This document shows, one piece after another, positions 1-8,667 of a stretch of DNA of 64,000 bases (within the stretch, counting starts at the first letter, position 1; every line of letters begins with the position of its first letter). The notes beneath the pieces are model-generated. The model worked only from the letters and a program-made list of their open reading frames with translations, searched no databases and was not told the origin of the DNA. The stretch lies in assembly GCF_000422665.1 (NCBI RefSeq), contig NZ_KE383900.1:113737-177736 (forward strand), in the 5' to 3' direction. The position numbers and the translations under genes are program-made. The stretch comes from Ferrimonas senticii DSM 18821. Lineage in GTDB: Bacteria > Pseudomonadota > Gammaproteobacteria > Enterobacterales > Shewanellaceae.

Positions 1-81
1 GTGGCGGAATTGGTAGACGCGCTAGCTTCAGGTGCTAGTGTTCGAAAGGACGTGGGAGTTCAAGTCTCCCCATCTGCACCA
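1..81 (+). tRNA. tRNA-Leu (anticodon CAG), 5' end cut by the window edge
   Basis: A class II tRNA with its first six bases lying before the window. The D-arm sequence, the anticodon stem CTAGC/GCTAG around loop TTCAGGT (anticodon CAG), a long variable arm, the T-arm with GTTCAAGTC, and an encoded CCA at 79-81 are all visible. The 3' acceptor strand CATCTGC implies a 5' strand GCAGATG, of which only the last G (position 1) is present. It reads CUG leucine codons. Confidence 0.96.
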
Positions 82-89
82 GATTTAGA

Positions 90-119
90 CCCCTTGAGTC
101 GAAAGACTCGAGGGGTTTT
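90..119 (+). terminator. Rho-independent terminator after tRNA-Leu
   Basis: An 11-bp stem, 90-100 with 105-115 (one mismatch), closed by a GAAA tetraloop and followed by TTTT. It ends the tRNA transcript 9 bases after the CCA. Confidence 0.93.
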
Positions 120-299
120 CTGTTTTTGGCTCATTGCCTCAATTTCCCTCCCCTACCTCAACAGTTCAGAATTCATTCAGATTGTACTTAACTCTGAAAC
201 ATTTCTGTGACCTGGCTGACATTCGACCACGTCGTAACTGTACTTCCCATAACGCTTCACACAACATGGACAACACATTGATCTGTTTTGCTTTTGTCT

Positions 300-1949
300 A
301 TGCTCGCCGCCGATATGCTGCAGTGGGATCCCTCATTGCGCCACCTTACTTTGACGCTACACCCCAACCAGCAACCGCACCCAAGCAGTGCCGATATCGA
401 GCGCGTATTTCAGCACAGCCGTTTTAACGTTTTGCAACCGCAACCGCGCGAATGGCAAGCGGGACTCGATCGCTTAAATCAAAGCACCAGTGCCGTTACC
501 ATAGAGATCGCCAAAGCCGTTGACGGTTACTGGCAACTGGAACTAAGCCCAGATTATATGGAGCTTACCGCCAGTCTGACCCTGCCCTGCGGTGGCCAGG
601 CTGCCAGCATCAATGATCTGCTGTTGCTGTTAAAGCAGAAAAAGATTGAACGCGGTCTTAGCCGCAGTGCCATCATCGGCTTATTTGAACGGCACAAACA
701 GGGCAATCCTGGCAGCACTTATCAACAAGTGATCGCCAGTGGTAAACCGCCACAACACGGCCAAGATGGCTATTTAGAAAAATTAGTTACCCTTGCCAGT
801 GAACGCCATCTGACCCCACAGGCGCGCGATGTTAACCGCGTTGATATGCGCGATCTGGGCAGCAACTACGGCATTGAGCGCGGCCAACCACTGATGCGTC
901 GCCATCCACCAACCACAGGTGCGGATGGTTATGATCTGCTTGGCCGGCCTCTTGCGGCACATGTTGGCCATCCGGTGCCATTAGTCGCAGGCTCCGGCAC
1001 CATCATCAGTGACCAAGATCCCGACCTGTTGCTGGCTACCTGTGCCGGCATGCCGATCGCCGTGGCCAACGGCATGGCGGTCGAAGAGCAACTGCAACTG
1101 GCACAGGTCGACATTCGCAGTGGCCACATCAACTTCAATGGCTCGGTCGAAATCACCGGCAACGTCGACGAAGGCATGAAAGTCATCGCCAGTGGCAACA
1201 TTGTGGTTCGCGGTATCGTTGAGGGTGCCAGCTTACAGGCTGGCGGCAACATCGAGGTGCACCAAGGGGTGATCGGTCGCCAGCGGGACGATGGCAGTCT
1301 CAATTGTCAGCTTGCCGCCGGTGGTGACATCAAAGTCAAACGCGCGCAGTTTTGTCAGTTGCAATGCTTTGGCAATATCGAAGTGCAGTTGCAGTGCAGC
1401 CACAGCCAACTTCGCAGTGACGGCACGGTGCACGTCGGTGAACCGGGACGGATGCAAGGTGGCCTTTACGGCGGGGTGGTTGAAGCGCGGCTCGGCTGCA
1501 CCTGCGTTGAACTTGGCACTAAGGCAGGGGCGGAAACCACCGTCAAGGTCGGTACCGACTACAGCAAAGTCAAAAGCAAGCTGGATCAACTGCTACAGCA
1601 GCGGACCGAGTTTTCCAAACAGATTATCGCCACCCAAGCGCAGCAGAAACAGAAGCTTCGAGAGGGCGCCGAACAGGCGGAGATCGAGCGCTTAAAAACG
1701 CTAGTAGAAGAATATAAACAACAGTTTAGCGATAACAGCCACGCCATCGATGAACAGCAGCAAAAGCTTGATGAGTTCTACAATCAGATCGACATCAAAG
1801 TGTTGAAGCAACTGTTCCCACGAGTACTACTTGTGGTCGGTCAAGAGCGACAGTTGACCGAAAAAGAACACGGCCCAAGCCAAGCCTTCGTCGATCATAG
1901 CGGCTTTAACCTTGACGCCTACATTCCTGCCCCGCGACGCCGAAAATAA
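300..1949 (+). CDS. FapA-family (DUF342) polymerised beta-helix protein
   Basis: A 549-residue soluble protein of the DUF342/FapA family. The central third (about residues 240-410) has the glycine- and hydrophobic-rich repeats typical of the family's right-handed beta-helix, for example runs such as VEITGNVDEGMKVIASG. It is followed by a charged coiled coil (about 430-500) rich in Q, E and K. Family members in Vibrio and Shewanella have been linked to polar flagellar or chemoreceptor localisation, but no flagellar gene is adjacent here, so the role is uncertain. I prefer ATG at 300 (MLAADMLQW); an in-frame TTG at 288 would add four residues, and neither has a strong Shine-Dalgarno sequence. 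A weak hairpin follows at 1958-1988. Confidence 0.85.
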   Translation: MLAADMLQWDPSLRHLTLTLHPNQQPHPSSADIERVFQHSRFNVLQPQPREWQAGLDRLNQSTSAVTIEIAKAVDGYWQLELSPDYMELTASLTLPCGGQAASINDLLLLLKQKKIERGLSRSAIIGLFERHKQGNPGSTYQQVIASGKPPQHGQDGYLEKLVTLASERHLTPQARDVNRVDMRDLGSNYGIERGQPLMRRHPPTTGADGYDLLGRPLAAHVGHPVPLVAGSGTIISDQDPDLLLATCAGMPIAVANGMAVEEQLQLAQVDIRSGHINFNGSVEITGNVDEGMKVIASGNIVVRGIVEGASLQAGGNIEVHQGVIGRQRDDGSLNCQLAAGGDIKVKRAQFCQLQCFGNIEVQLQCSHSQLRSDGTVHVGEPGRMQGGLYGGVVEARLGCTCVELGTKAGAETTVKVGTDYSKVKSKLDQLLQQRTEFSKQIIATQAQQKQKLREGAEQAEIERLKTLVEEYKQQFSDNSHAIDEQQQKLDEFYNQIDIKVLKQLFPRVLLVVGQERQLTEKEHGPSQAFVDHSGFNLDAYIPAPRRRK

Positions 1950-1957
1950 CCACCAAT

Positions 1958-1988
1958 ACGCCACTGGCATAGCTTTTGCTAGTGGCGT
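1958..1988 (+). terminator. Weak hairpin between the DUF342 gene and the next gene
   Basis: An 8-bp stem ACGCCACT/AGTGGCGT with a small inner AGC/GCT stem, 9 bases after the stop codon. There is no T-tract, so it may be an mRNA 3' structure or partial terminator rather than a full one. Confidence 0.35.
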
Positions 1989-2019
1989 GTCATTGTCATC
2001 ATCGTCAATGAGTTGACCT

Positions 2020-2628
2020 ATGAACCTACAACAACATTTGGCCACACCACTGGCCAATCGACAATGGCTAACCTTGGTTGCGCTTTGGCTGCTGCTCACC
2101 GCTCTCACGTTGCTGTTGCTACCGATGTCGATGCTGCAATCGCTGCTCCTGCAACAGTGGGCCAGCAACCACGGCTTTTGGATCGGGTTAACCGCACTGG
2201 CCAGTGGCAGCTATCTGCTAGCCGAAGTGCTGCATTGGCAGTTTCGGCGTCACAGCGACAAACGCCAACAACGACATCAATTGGCACAGTTAGAACGCAA
2301 AATTGGCCTATTGGATAATCAGGAACGAGCGGTATTACGTGAGTTTTTCCTGCAAGCCAACAGCCTAGTACGAATGCCGTTGGCTAACATCGCCGTCAAT
2401 GAACTGCTGCATTACGGCGTCATCGAACAGATTGGTGACAGCGAGCACTACGCCATCGAGGGGCGCGTTGCCCAAATGCGGATCAGCGATTATGCCAAGC
2501 CATTATTGAATCGGCAGATCTTGCGGATCCCAGAGGGCACCATGACCGAAGCGCAGCGCAACCAACTGTTGGCTGCACGCCCTGAGTTCATTATCTCCCT
2601 CGGCCGTAGCCGTCGCAAAGCTGCCTAA
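2020..2628 (+). CDS. Membrane protein resembling superinfection exclusion protein B (SieB family)
   Basis: A 202-residue protein with two predicted membrane helices near the N terminus (about residues 17-40 and 52-70). A basic stretch RRHSDKRQQRHQ follows, then a cytosolic domain containing LDNQERAVLREFFLQ. This layout, two helices followed by a helical domain beginning with a 'linker-ERAVLREF' segment, matches chromosomal SieB-like (PF14163-type) proteins as I recall them. In lambdoid phages SieB causes abortive exclusion of superinfecting phage; chromosomal homologues have no established role. No phage genes are next to it. It is a single gene bounded by hairpins on both sides. Confidence 0.55.
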   Translation: MNLQQHLATPLANRQWLTLVALWLLLTALTLLLLPMSMLQSLLLQQWASNHGFWIGLTALASGSYLLAEVLHWQFRRHSDKRQQRHQLAQLERKIGLLDNQERAVLREFFLQANSLVRMPLANIAVNELLHYGVIEQIGDSEHYAIEGRVAQMRISDYAKPLLNRQILRIPEGTMTEAQRNQLLAARPEFIISLGRSRRKAA

Positions 2629-2642
2629 CTTTTTAAGCGATG

Positions 2643-2680
2643 AACGACAACAGCCACCGTAAGGGTGGCTGTTGTCGTTT
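2643..2680. terminator. Bidirectional terminator between convergent genes
   Basis: A perfect 16-bp inverted repeat (2643-2658 with 2664-2679) and a 5-base loop. It has TTT on the plus side and AA-rich sequence on the other, and lies between the convergent SieB-like and TetR genes. Confidence 0.85.
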
Positions 2681-2697
2681 AACGGCTGTGGTGTCGA

Positions 2698-3480
2698 TTA
2701 CGATGCCGCACGCATCGCGTTTAGCACCTTGCGCTCTTCCTCACGCTCGCGTTCACACTCGGCCAACTGGTGCTCAACTTCCGCCATCACTCGGGTAAAG
2801 GAGTCGGCACGCAGCGGCGCAGTCCATTCCAGCGAATTAATGAATACCGCAAACGCATCAAACAGTTGGCGAGGATCCAAATTGGTGATTGCGGTCACCA
2901 TCAATGGATTGTCGCGCGAACCACAAGCACCGCGCTCTAGGTAGGTCAGCATGCTATGAACCATATTGACTTGGCTGTCGCTGGCGTTCAATTCCCCTTG
3001 GATACGGGCACTTTCCACCACTCGCAAAATGGTGCTGTAGAACTGATCGATACGCATCTGCAGTTGCTGAATTCGATATTCGCTGGCTTGCTCCAACACT
3101 TTTGGCGCAACGCCAAGGCCATTTAAGCCTAGGGTCCAACTCGCTTGCTGACTCGCCAACACCGCGAACAGATGCATCGCCACCCAACGCTCGGCGTAGC
3201 TCAACTCACAACTCATCAGGTATGGCTGACGTTCAACAATGTGCTCCATGTGCCGAGCAAAGATCGCAATCAACAGATCTTCTTTACAAGAAAAGTGCTT
3301 GTACAGGGTTCCAGCACTGCAACGGGCCTCTGGTGCCAGTTCAGAGAAGCGGAATGAAACCAGACCTTGCTCTTTTAACAGGTCTTCGGCAAAGCACACC
3401 AACATATGATCGCGCTGACGAAAACGAGCTTGGTTTGGAGAGCCCCAACTCATCGATGAACCCAATTCCATGGCTGCCAT
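2698..3480 (-). CDS. TetR/AcrR-family transcriptional regulator
   Basis: A 260-residue repressor-type protein. The N-terminal TetR helix-turn-helix covers about residues 20-65: an FxFSELAPEARCSAGTLYKHFSC-like segment, with the canonical GTLYKHF recognition helix and the following KEDLL. The remainder is the all-helical ligand and dimer domain, ending in a very charged tail (ECEREREEERK). The start ATG at 3480 has AGGGGA eight bases upstream; a TTG two codons earlier would sit too close to that ribosome site. Its targets are unknown. It faces away from the 43-residue gene across a 420-bp gap, so it could autoregulate there. No drug pump or metabolic operon is adjacent to suggest a ligand. Confidence 0.9.
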   Translation of the reverse strand: MAAMELGSSMSWGSPNQARFRQRDHMLVCFAEDLLKEQGLVSFRFSELAPEARCSAGTLYKHFSCKEDLLIAIFARHMEHIVERQPYLMSCELSYAERWVAMHLFAVLASQQASWTLGLNGLGVAPKVLEQASEYRIQQLQMRIDQFYSTILRVVESARIQGELNASDSQVNMVHSMLTYLERGACGSRDNPLMVTAITNLDPRQLFDAFAVFINSLEWTAPLRADSFTRVMAEVEHQLAECEREREEERKVLNAMRAAS

Positions 3481-3901
3481 TGTCAATATCCCCTAGGTGT
3501 AAGTTTTTGTTCGCAATTGCGGCTACTTTAATCAGCAAGCGAATAAGTGACTGTGCGTTAGCGCTAATTTTTTCATTTTCACGCGGACAATTTGTCAAAA
3601 GTTGATTTGGCCGACATTTTCAATTTTGCTAAAAACAGCCACAAACACCCCAAATATCACCCTTAAACACCCAGAAACGCCACTACCACCAAGACACTTT
3701 GTCGCACAATGAGTAATAACTTTCAATTTTCCGGCAAACCGCGTCGTAATGACCACAATGCAATTCAGCGTTTCGGTTGGGATTCAAAGCTGGCTTGCAG
3801 TCATTAGACTTTGGTCTAGACCAGCACGTTTAGTGATAGCGCCGCTGCGCCGGCAATGCTATTTATCTGATTCGGTTCAACGGTCACGCAGAGGTATTAC
3901 C
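3481..3901. promoter_or_regulatory. Divergent intergenic region with a 12-bp perfect palindrome at 3812-3823
   Basis: This 420-bp gap separates the TetR gene (leftward) and the 43-residue gene (rightward). It is relatively A/T-rich and holds no convincing ORF of its own. The one clear site is TGGTCTAGACCA at 3812-3823, a perfect palindrome about 80 bases before the small gene's start. It resembles operators of GntR/HutC-family aminosugar regulators (DasR and NagR type), but such a regulator is not encoded nearby. Confidence 0.5.
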
Positions 3902-4033
3902 ATGGAACAACAGAACGACAGCCAACCACAGCACGGCACCGAACAATCTTGGCGCGATGGCGCTGTTGGCCAACAATTGGTTGATCTGCTAGAGCAGAAC
4001 CTGGGCGGCGAGGATACCTCGACAGCGGATTAG
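3902..4033 (+). CDS. Small acidic protein of unknown function (43 residues)
   Basis: A short ORF starting at ATG 3902, with AGAGG about eight bases upstream, and followed within 20 bases by a strong terminator. That makes a self-contained monocistronic unit. The protein is hydrophilic and glutamine-rich at its N terminus (MEQQNDSQPQHG), with a possible amphipathic segment around VGQQLVDLLEQNLG and an acidic tail. It has no membrane segment, cysteine or recognisable domain. The reading frame stays open upstream to 3749, but the ribosome site and the composition change favour the short form. I do not recognise the family. Confidence 0.6.
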   Translation: MEQQNDSQPQHGTEQSWRDGAVGQQLVDLLEQNLGGEDTSTAD

Positions 4034-4053
4034 GCCAGCCTGAATTGACGTTA

Positions 4054-4083
4054 CACAAAGCCCTGCTCGCGCAGGGCTTTGTG
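4054..4083 (+). terminator. Terminator of the 43-residue gene
   Basis: A 13-bp perfect stem (4054-4066 with 4071-4083) with loop TCGC. The 3' arm runs straight into the GTGGTTT repeat, so the usual T-tract is replaced by G/T-rich repeats. Confidence 0.8.
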
Positions 4084-4143
4084 GTTTGTGGTTTGTGGTT
4101 TGTGGTTTGTGGTTTGTGGTTTGTGGTTTGTGGTTTGTGGTTT
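4081..4143 (+). repeat. Heptanucleotide tandem repeat, nine copies of GTGGTTT
   Basis: Nine perfect head-to-tail copies of GTGGTTT (63 bp). The array begins inside the 3' arm of the preceding terminator and ends one base before the stop codon of the TrmB-like gene on the other strand. It is non-coding for both flanking genes. Perfect short tandem arrays like this can change copy number by slippage. Confidence 0.97.
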
Positions 4144-4144
4144 G

Positions 4145-4804
4145 TTAGGACAAATTAGCTTGCAGTTGATACAGCGACTGGCCGGAATCTCGATATTTGC
4201 GCTCGAACGGGGTCAATGGCTCAACCACCTCAAGAGCAGCAAGTTGCCCCTGATGGCCGGCCACAGCGAGTGCCTGTTGAAACTCTTGCAGGTAGATAAG
4301 CCAGTTGGATCGCAGTTGCAACTGGCCACCTAACGCTAACAGTGACGGGAACAGCGGCCCGCCATGCCAACGCCGCTGCAGATGAGCCGCCTTCGGCCAC
4401 GGGTTAGGATAGAGTAGATAGTGATGGCTTAGCCGCCAGTTGGCATCGACCATCAGTCGCCACAGATCATTCAGATCACCACGCACGACCCGATAATTAT
4501 CAACGCCATTGTGGTAATGGCTGTGCTTATCGATACGCAGCGCCGATTTATCGATCCCCAGCACGATGGCCTCTGGATGACGTTTGGCGAGATTGGCCGT
4601 GGATTCGCCGACACCACAACAGGAATCGAGCACTAACGGTTTAGGATTGGCCTGACGCCAATCGCTTAGCTCGGCAAACAGTTCGCGACTGCGCTCAGAG
4701 ATGGGCGCTAGGAACCGCTGCCCAAGGTGGCGGGCAACGGTGGTAGCGAGATTATGGTGTAACCCCGGCTGATTGGAGACGATCGTCCGTGATCGGTTGT
4801 GCAT
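4145..4804 (-). CDS. TrmB-like SAM-dependent methyltransferase
   Basis: A 219-residue class I methyltransferase of the tRNA (guanine-N7) methyltransferase type. The SAM-binding motif I is LVLDSCCGVGESTANLA (about residues 57-73), followed by an acidic strand end LGIDKS. The family's PDPWPKKRH-like motif appears here as YPNPWPKAAHLQRR (about 132-145), and the C terminus has the PLTPFERKY segment that corresponds to TrmB's T-x-FE-x-K/R motif. Because the PWPK region is altered, it may be a paralogue rather than the housekeeping TrmB. The start ATG at 4804 has AAGGA six bases upstream. It lies 17 bases downstream of yadH, probably as the last gene of the yadGH operon. Confidence 0.75.
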   Translation of the reverse strand: MHNRSRTIVSNQPGLHHNLATTVARHLGQRFLAPISERSRELFAELSDWRQANPKPLVLDSCCGVGESTANLAKRHPEAIVLGIDKSALRIDKHSHYHNGVDNYRVVRGDLNDLWRLMVDANWRLSHHYLLYPNPWPKAAHLQRRWHGGPLFPSLLALGGQLQLRSNWLIYLQEFQQALAVAGHQGQLAALEVVEPLTPFERKYRDSGQSLYQLQANLS

Positions 4805-4821
4805 TAATTGTCCTTACTTTA

Positions 4822-5592
4822 TTAACTGCGTAGCCCGACGCCTTTATCAATCAAGCGGTATGCCACCGCGGTCAGTGCCACAATAAAGGCCGCCATCAAC
4901 GCAAAGGAAGCACCAAGACTAACGTCGCTGATCCCAAGGAAACCGTAGCGGAAGGCGTTGATGGTGTACACCACCGGGTTAAGCTGCGACACGCCCTGCC
5001 AGAACTCCGGCAACAAGCTGATGGAGTAGAACACCCCGCCCAGATAGGTCAGCGGCGTCAGCACAAAAGTCGGAATGATGGTGATGTCATCAAAGGTCTT
5101 GGCAAACACCGCATTGATCAGACCGCCCAACGAGAAAATGATCGCCGTCATCAATACCGTCAGCGCCAACACCCACAGGTTATGGATCTGAATATCAACG
5201 AACAACAATGCCACCGCCGTCACGATAACCCCAACGCACAGACCGCGAGCCACGCCGCCAGCGACGTAACCGCCAATGATCAACAGATTCGGTACTGGCG
5301 CCACTAACAGCTCTTCGACGTTACGCTGAAACTTAGAGCTGAAGAATGAACTGGCAACGTTGGCGTAAGAGTTGGTGATCACCGCCATCATAATCAGTCC
5401 CGGCATGATGAACTCCATGTAACTGAAGCCCTCCATCTGGCCGATGCGGCTGCCAATCAGGTTACCGAAGATCATAAAATACAAGGTCATGGTGATTGCC
5501 GGTGGCACTAGAGTTTGCACCCAAATGCGGGTAAAGCGGATCACCTCTTTGCGCACCAACGATTGCAGCGCTATCCAGTATGGATGGTTCAT
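4822..5592 (-). CDS. yadH: ABC-2 type transporter permease YadH
   Basis: A 256-residue inner-membrane permease with six predicted helices. It matches E. coli YadH closely by eye across its length: an RIWVQTLVPPAITMTLYF-like start, GLIMMAVITNSYANVASSFF, KFQRNVEELLVAPVP, AKTFDDITIIPTFVLTPLTYLGGVFY, and an FRYGFLGISDV end. ABC-2 permeases of this type pair with a separate ATPase, here YadG, whose gene overlaps it by four bases (ATGA). The substrate is not established; it is presumably an export system. Confidence 0.93.
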   Translation of the reverse strand: MNHPYWIALQSLVRKEVIRFTRIWVQTLVPPAITMTLYFMIFGNLIGSRIGQMEGFSYMEFIMPGLIMMAVITNSYANVASSFFSSKFQRNVEELLVAPVPNLLIIGGYVAGGVARGLCVGVIVTAVALLFVDIQIHNLWVLALTVLMTAIIFSLGGLINAVFAKTFDDITIIPTFVLTPLTYLGGVFYSISLLPEFWQGVSQLNPVVYTINAFRYGFLGISDVSLGASFALMAAFIVALTAVAYRLIDKGVGLRS

Positions 5593-6524
5593 GCGTTGGC
5601 CCCCCGTCCGTTTTCAACCAAGGTCACAAACAACTCCTCCAAGCGGTTGGCCTTATTACGCATCGACAGCACATTGATGCCCTGCGCACTCAATTGGCTA
5701 AACACCTCATTAAGACTGCGGCTTTTCGGCACATCCACCGCTAAGGTGTGGCTGTCTTCAACCCGATAATCAAAACCGTCCAACACCACCGCCGCCGGAT
5801 CACTGGCGGTATCCAATAGGAAGGTTTCAATATCCAGTTTCGCCAGCAACGCTTTCATGCTGGTGCATTCCACTAGTTGCCCCTTGTCGATGATGCCGAT
5901 GTTGCGGCACAGCATCTCGGCTTCTTCCAGATAGTGGGTGGTCAAAATGATGGTCACCCCCTGCTGGTTGATCTCTTTTAAAAACGACCACATCGAACGA
6001 CGAATTTCGATATCCACCCCGGCGGTTGGTTCGTCTAAGATCAACAGCTTAGGCTGATGCATCAGCGCCCGGGCGATCATCAAGCGGCGCTTCATGCCGC
6101 CGGACAGCTCACGAGCTCGGGCATCACGTTTGTCCCATAAATCCAACTGAGTCAGATAGGTCTTAGCGCGCACTTTGGCTTCGGCATAGGGCACCCCATA
6201 CAGACCAGCTTGGTTAACCACTATCTGCTGCACGGTTTCAAACTGGTTGAAGTTAAACTCCTGCGGCACTAAGCCGATGCAGCGCTTAGCGTCATTAATA
6301 TGGGTGTCGATGTTGTGACCGAACACCTCAACGCTGCCGCTGGTCTTATTCACCAACGAGCTGATAACGCCAATGGTGGTGGACTTACCAGCGCCATTGG
6401 GCCCCAGCAGCGCGAAGAAGTCACCCTGAGCGACCGTTAAATCAATGCCACGCAGCGCTTCGGTGCCGCCAGCGTAGGTCTTACGCACCGCCTTGAGCGA
6501 CAGCGCGTGAGCGTTGTTAGTCAT
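5589..6524 (-). CDS. yadG: ABC transporter ATP-binding protein YadG
   Basis: A 311-residue ABC ATPase with a Walker A GPNGAGKST (about residues 41-49), Q-loop VPQEFNF, signature LSGGMKRR, Walker B LLILDEPTAGVD and a switch histidine in TTHYLEEAE. The C-terminal about 80 residues form the extra domain found in the CcmA/YadG group. It energises YadH. I chose ATG 6524 (MTNNAHAL) because GGGG lies about seven bases upstream; a longer frame to 6563 runs through the glnB terminator. The operon is yadG-yadH-trmB-like. Confidence 0.93.
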   Translation of the reverse strand: MTNNAHALSLKAVRKTYAGGTEALRGIDLTVAQGDFFALLGPNGAGKSTTIGVISSLVNKTSGSVEVFGHNIDTHINDAKRCIGLVPQEFNFNQFETVQQIVVNQAGLYGVPYAEAKVRAKTYLTQLDLWDKRDARARELSGGMKRRLMIARALMHQPKLLILDEPTAGVDIEIRRSMWSFLKEINQQGVTIILTTHYLEEAEMLCRNIGIIDKGQLVECTSMKALLAKLDIETFLLDTASDPAAVVLDGFDYRVEDSHTLAVDVPKSRSLNEVFSQLSAQGINVLSMRNKANRLEELFVTLVENGRGANA

Positions 6525-6546
6525 GGTTATCCCCACAAAAACCATA

Positions 6547-6573
6547 AAAAATAAAGGCGCCACTGGGCGCCTT
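6547..6573 (-). terminator. Terminator of the nadE-glnB operon
   Basis: An 8-bp stem AAGGCGCC/GGCGCCTT (6554-6561 with 6566-6573). On the minus strand it is followed by TTTATTTTTT. It separates glnB from yadG. Confidence 0.9.
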
Positions 6574-6593
6574 GGAATCGAAAATGGGCGGAA

Positions 6594-6941
<348 letters not shown>

Positions 6942-6947
6942 TTACTG

Positions 6948-8567
6948 TTACCAGTTCTGTTTGCCAAAGCCGGAGGTGATCGGATAACGACGATCCTTAC
7001 CAAAGGCTCGTGGCGTTACTCGCGGCCCGACGGCCGCCTGACGCCGTTTGTATTCATTTAAGTCTACCAGTCGGATCACCCGCCGAACATCCGCTTCGAC
7101 GTGTCCTGCCACAACGATCTCGGCCACGCTCTGATCGTGCTCGACGTAACGTTCCAGCATGTCATCCAGCAGATCGTACGGCGGTAAGCTGTCCTGATCG
7201 ATCTGATCCGGTGCCAACTCCGCTGAAGGTGGGCGGGTAATCACCCGCTCTGGGATCACCGGCGATATCGTATTGCGGTAGCGTGCTAAGCGGTAAACCA
7301 ACTGCTTCGGCAAATCTTTAATCACCGCAAAACCACCACACATATCACCGTACAGAGTACAGTAGCCGACCGCCAGTTCGCTCTTATTGCCGGTGGTCAG
7401 CAAAATCTTGCCGGACTTGTTCGACAACGCCATCAGCAACACACCGCGAATACGCGCTTGCAGATTCTCTTCAGTGGTGTCTTTGCCTTTGCCGCCGAAC
7501 ATTGGCGTTAACTGACCAATAAAGGCATCGAACATCGGTTCGATAGAGACATTATCGTAAGCGACGCCCATCGCCTGCGCTTGCTCGGCGGCGTCGTTCT
7601 GACTCATGCCAGAGGTGTAGGTAAACGGCATCATCACCGCTTGCACCTTTTCGGCACCAATGGCATCGGCGGCAATCGCCAGAGTCAGCGCCGAATCAAT
7701 GCCGCCGGAAAGCCCGAGCACTGCGCCATTGAAGCGATTCTTGCCAACGTAATCGCGTACCGCCAACACCAAGGCGTTGTAGATCTGCGCATCCAAGCTT
7801 GGCAGCGGTTGACGCTCACCCGCCTGCGGCTGGCCGTCAACGAATTCGACCAGCGCTAAGGCTTCAGCAAACTGCGGCAGTTCATGGGTGATCTGGCCAT
7901 GGCTATTTAGCACCAGCGAATGGCCATCAAAGATCAGCTCATCTTGGCCACCAATCAGATTCAGATAAACCACCGGAACCTGCGCTTCGGCGCCACAAGC
8001 TTCAATGACATTCAGGCGCTCATCAAGCTTGGTCATGTTAAACGGCGAAGCGTTCAGCGACAGCAGGATCTCGGCCCCTTGCTGATGCAGTTTGGCCACC
8101 GGCTCGGCATGCCAAATATCTTCGCAGATCAAGATCCCAAGCTTGTGGCCAGCAAACTCGACCACGCAAGATTCGCTGCCGCTAGCAAAGTAGCGCTGTT
8201 CATCAAAGACGCGGTAATTCGGCAGTTGCTGCTTATGTGCCAAAGCAACCACGGCACCACCAAACAGCAAACTGGCGCTGTTATACAGGCTATCGTCTTG
8301 CTGGTGCGGGTGGCCAACAAGCACCCCAATGTCGGGGTTATGGCCAGCGATCAACGCCAGTTGTTGCTGACAACGCTGCAGCAGATCTGGCCGCAGCAAC
8401 AGATCCTCCGGCGGGTAACCGGTCAGAGCCAGTTCAGGGAACATCACCAAATCGGCGCCCATCGCGGCCGCTTGATCAATATCGTTACGGATGGCAGCGG
8501 CATTGCCTTCAATGTCGCCCACCAAATAATTCTTTTGCGCCAGCGCGATCTTCAACGACTTAGTCAT
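6948..8567 (-). CDS. nadE: Glutamine-dependent NAD+ synthetase
   Basis: A 539-residue cytosolic enzyme catalysing the last step of NAD biosynthesis: deamido-NAD + ATP + glutamine to NAD. The N-terminal nitrilase-type glutaminase domain (1 to about 250) has the E-K-C triad in FPELALTGYPPEDLL, HKQQLPNY and ILICEDIW. The C-terminal synthetase domain has the PP-loop GLSGGIDSALTLA (about 285) and TTGNKSELAVGYCTLYGDM. The length is normal for the bacterial two-domain form. It is transcribed leftward with glnB and diverges from fimT across a 100-bp gap. Confidence 0.96.
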   Translation of the reverse strand: MTKSLKIALAQKNYLVGDIEGNAAAIRNDIDQAAAMGADLVMFPELALTGYPPEDLLLRPDLLQRCQQQLALIAGHNPDIGVLVGHPHQQDDSLYNSASLLFGGAVVALAHKQQLPNYRVFDEQRYFASGSESCVVEFAGHKLGILICEDIWHAEPVAKLHQQGAEILLSLNASPFNMTKLDERLNVIEACGAEAQVPVVYLNLIGGQDELIFDGHSLVLNSHGQITHELPQFAEALALVEFVDGQPQAGERQPLPSLDAQIYNALVLAVRDYVGKNRFNGAVLGLSGGIDSALTLAIAADAIGAEKVQAVMMPFTYTSGMSQNDAAEQAQAMGVAYDNVSIEPMFDAFIGQLTPMFGGKGKDTTEENLQARIRGVLLMALSNKSGKILLTTGNKSELAVGYCTLYGDMCGGFAVIKDLPKQLVYRLARYRNTISPVIPERVITRPPSAELAPDQIDQDSLPPYDLLDDMLERYVEHDQSVAEIVVAGHVEADVRRVIRLVDLNEYKRRQAAVGPRVTPRAFGKDRRYPITSGFGKQNW

Positions 8568-8667
8568 ACCTACACAAGCTATCCTTTTTTAAGCCTCGCA
8601 AGTGTACGGCAAAGGGCAAACGCCGCAAAGAGGCGCAGGAATATCAAGCAATCACAGGAGCGTAAGG

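Noticed and set aside
134-427. A 97-residue plus-strand frame overlapping the start of the DUF342 gene
   Set aside because: It crosses the intergenic region and overlaps the real gene out of frame; no ribosome site and no family resemblance.
4079-4333. An 84-residue frame with a repeated WFVVCGL N terminus
   Set aside because: It is created by translating the GTGGTTT repeat and then runs antisense to the TrmB-like gene.
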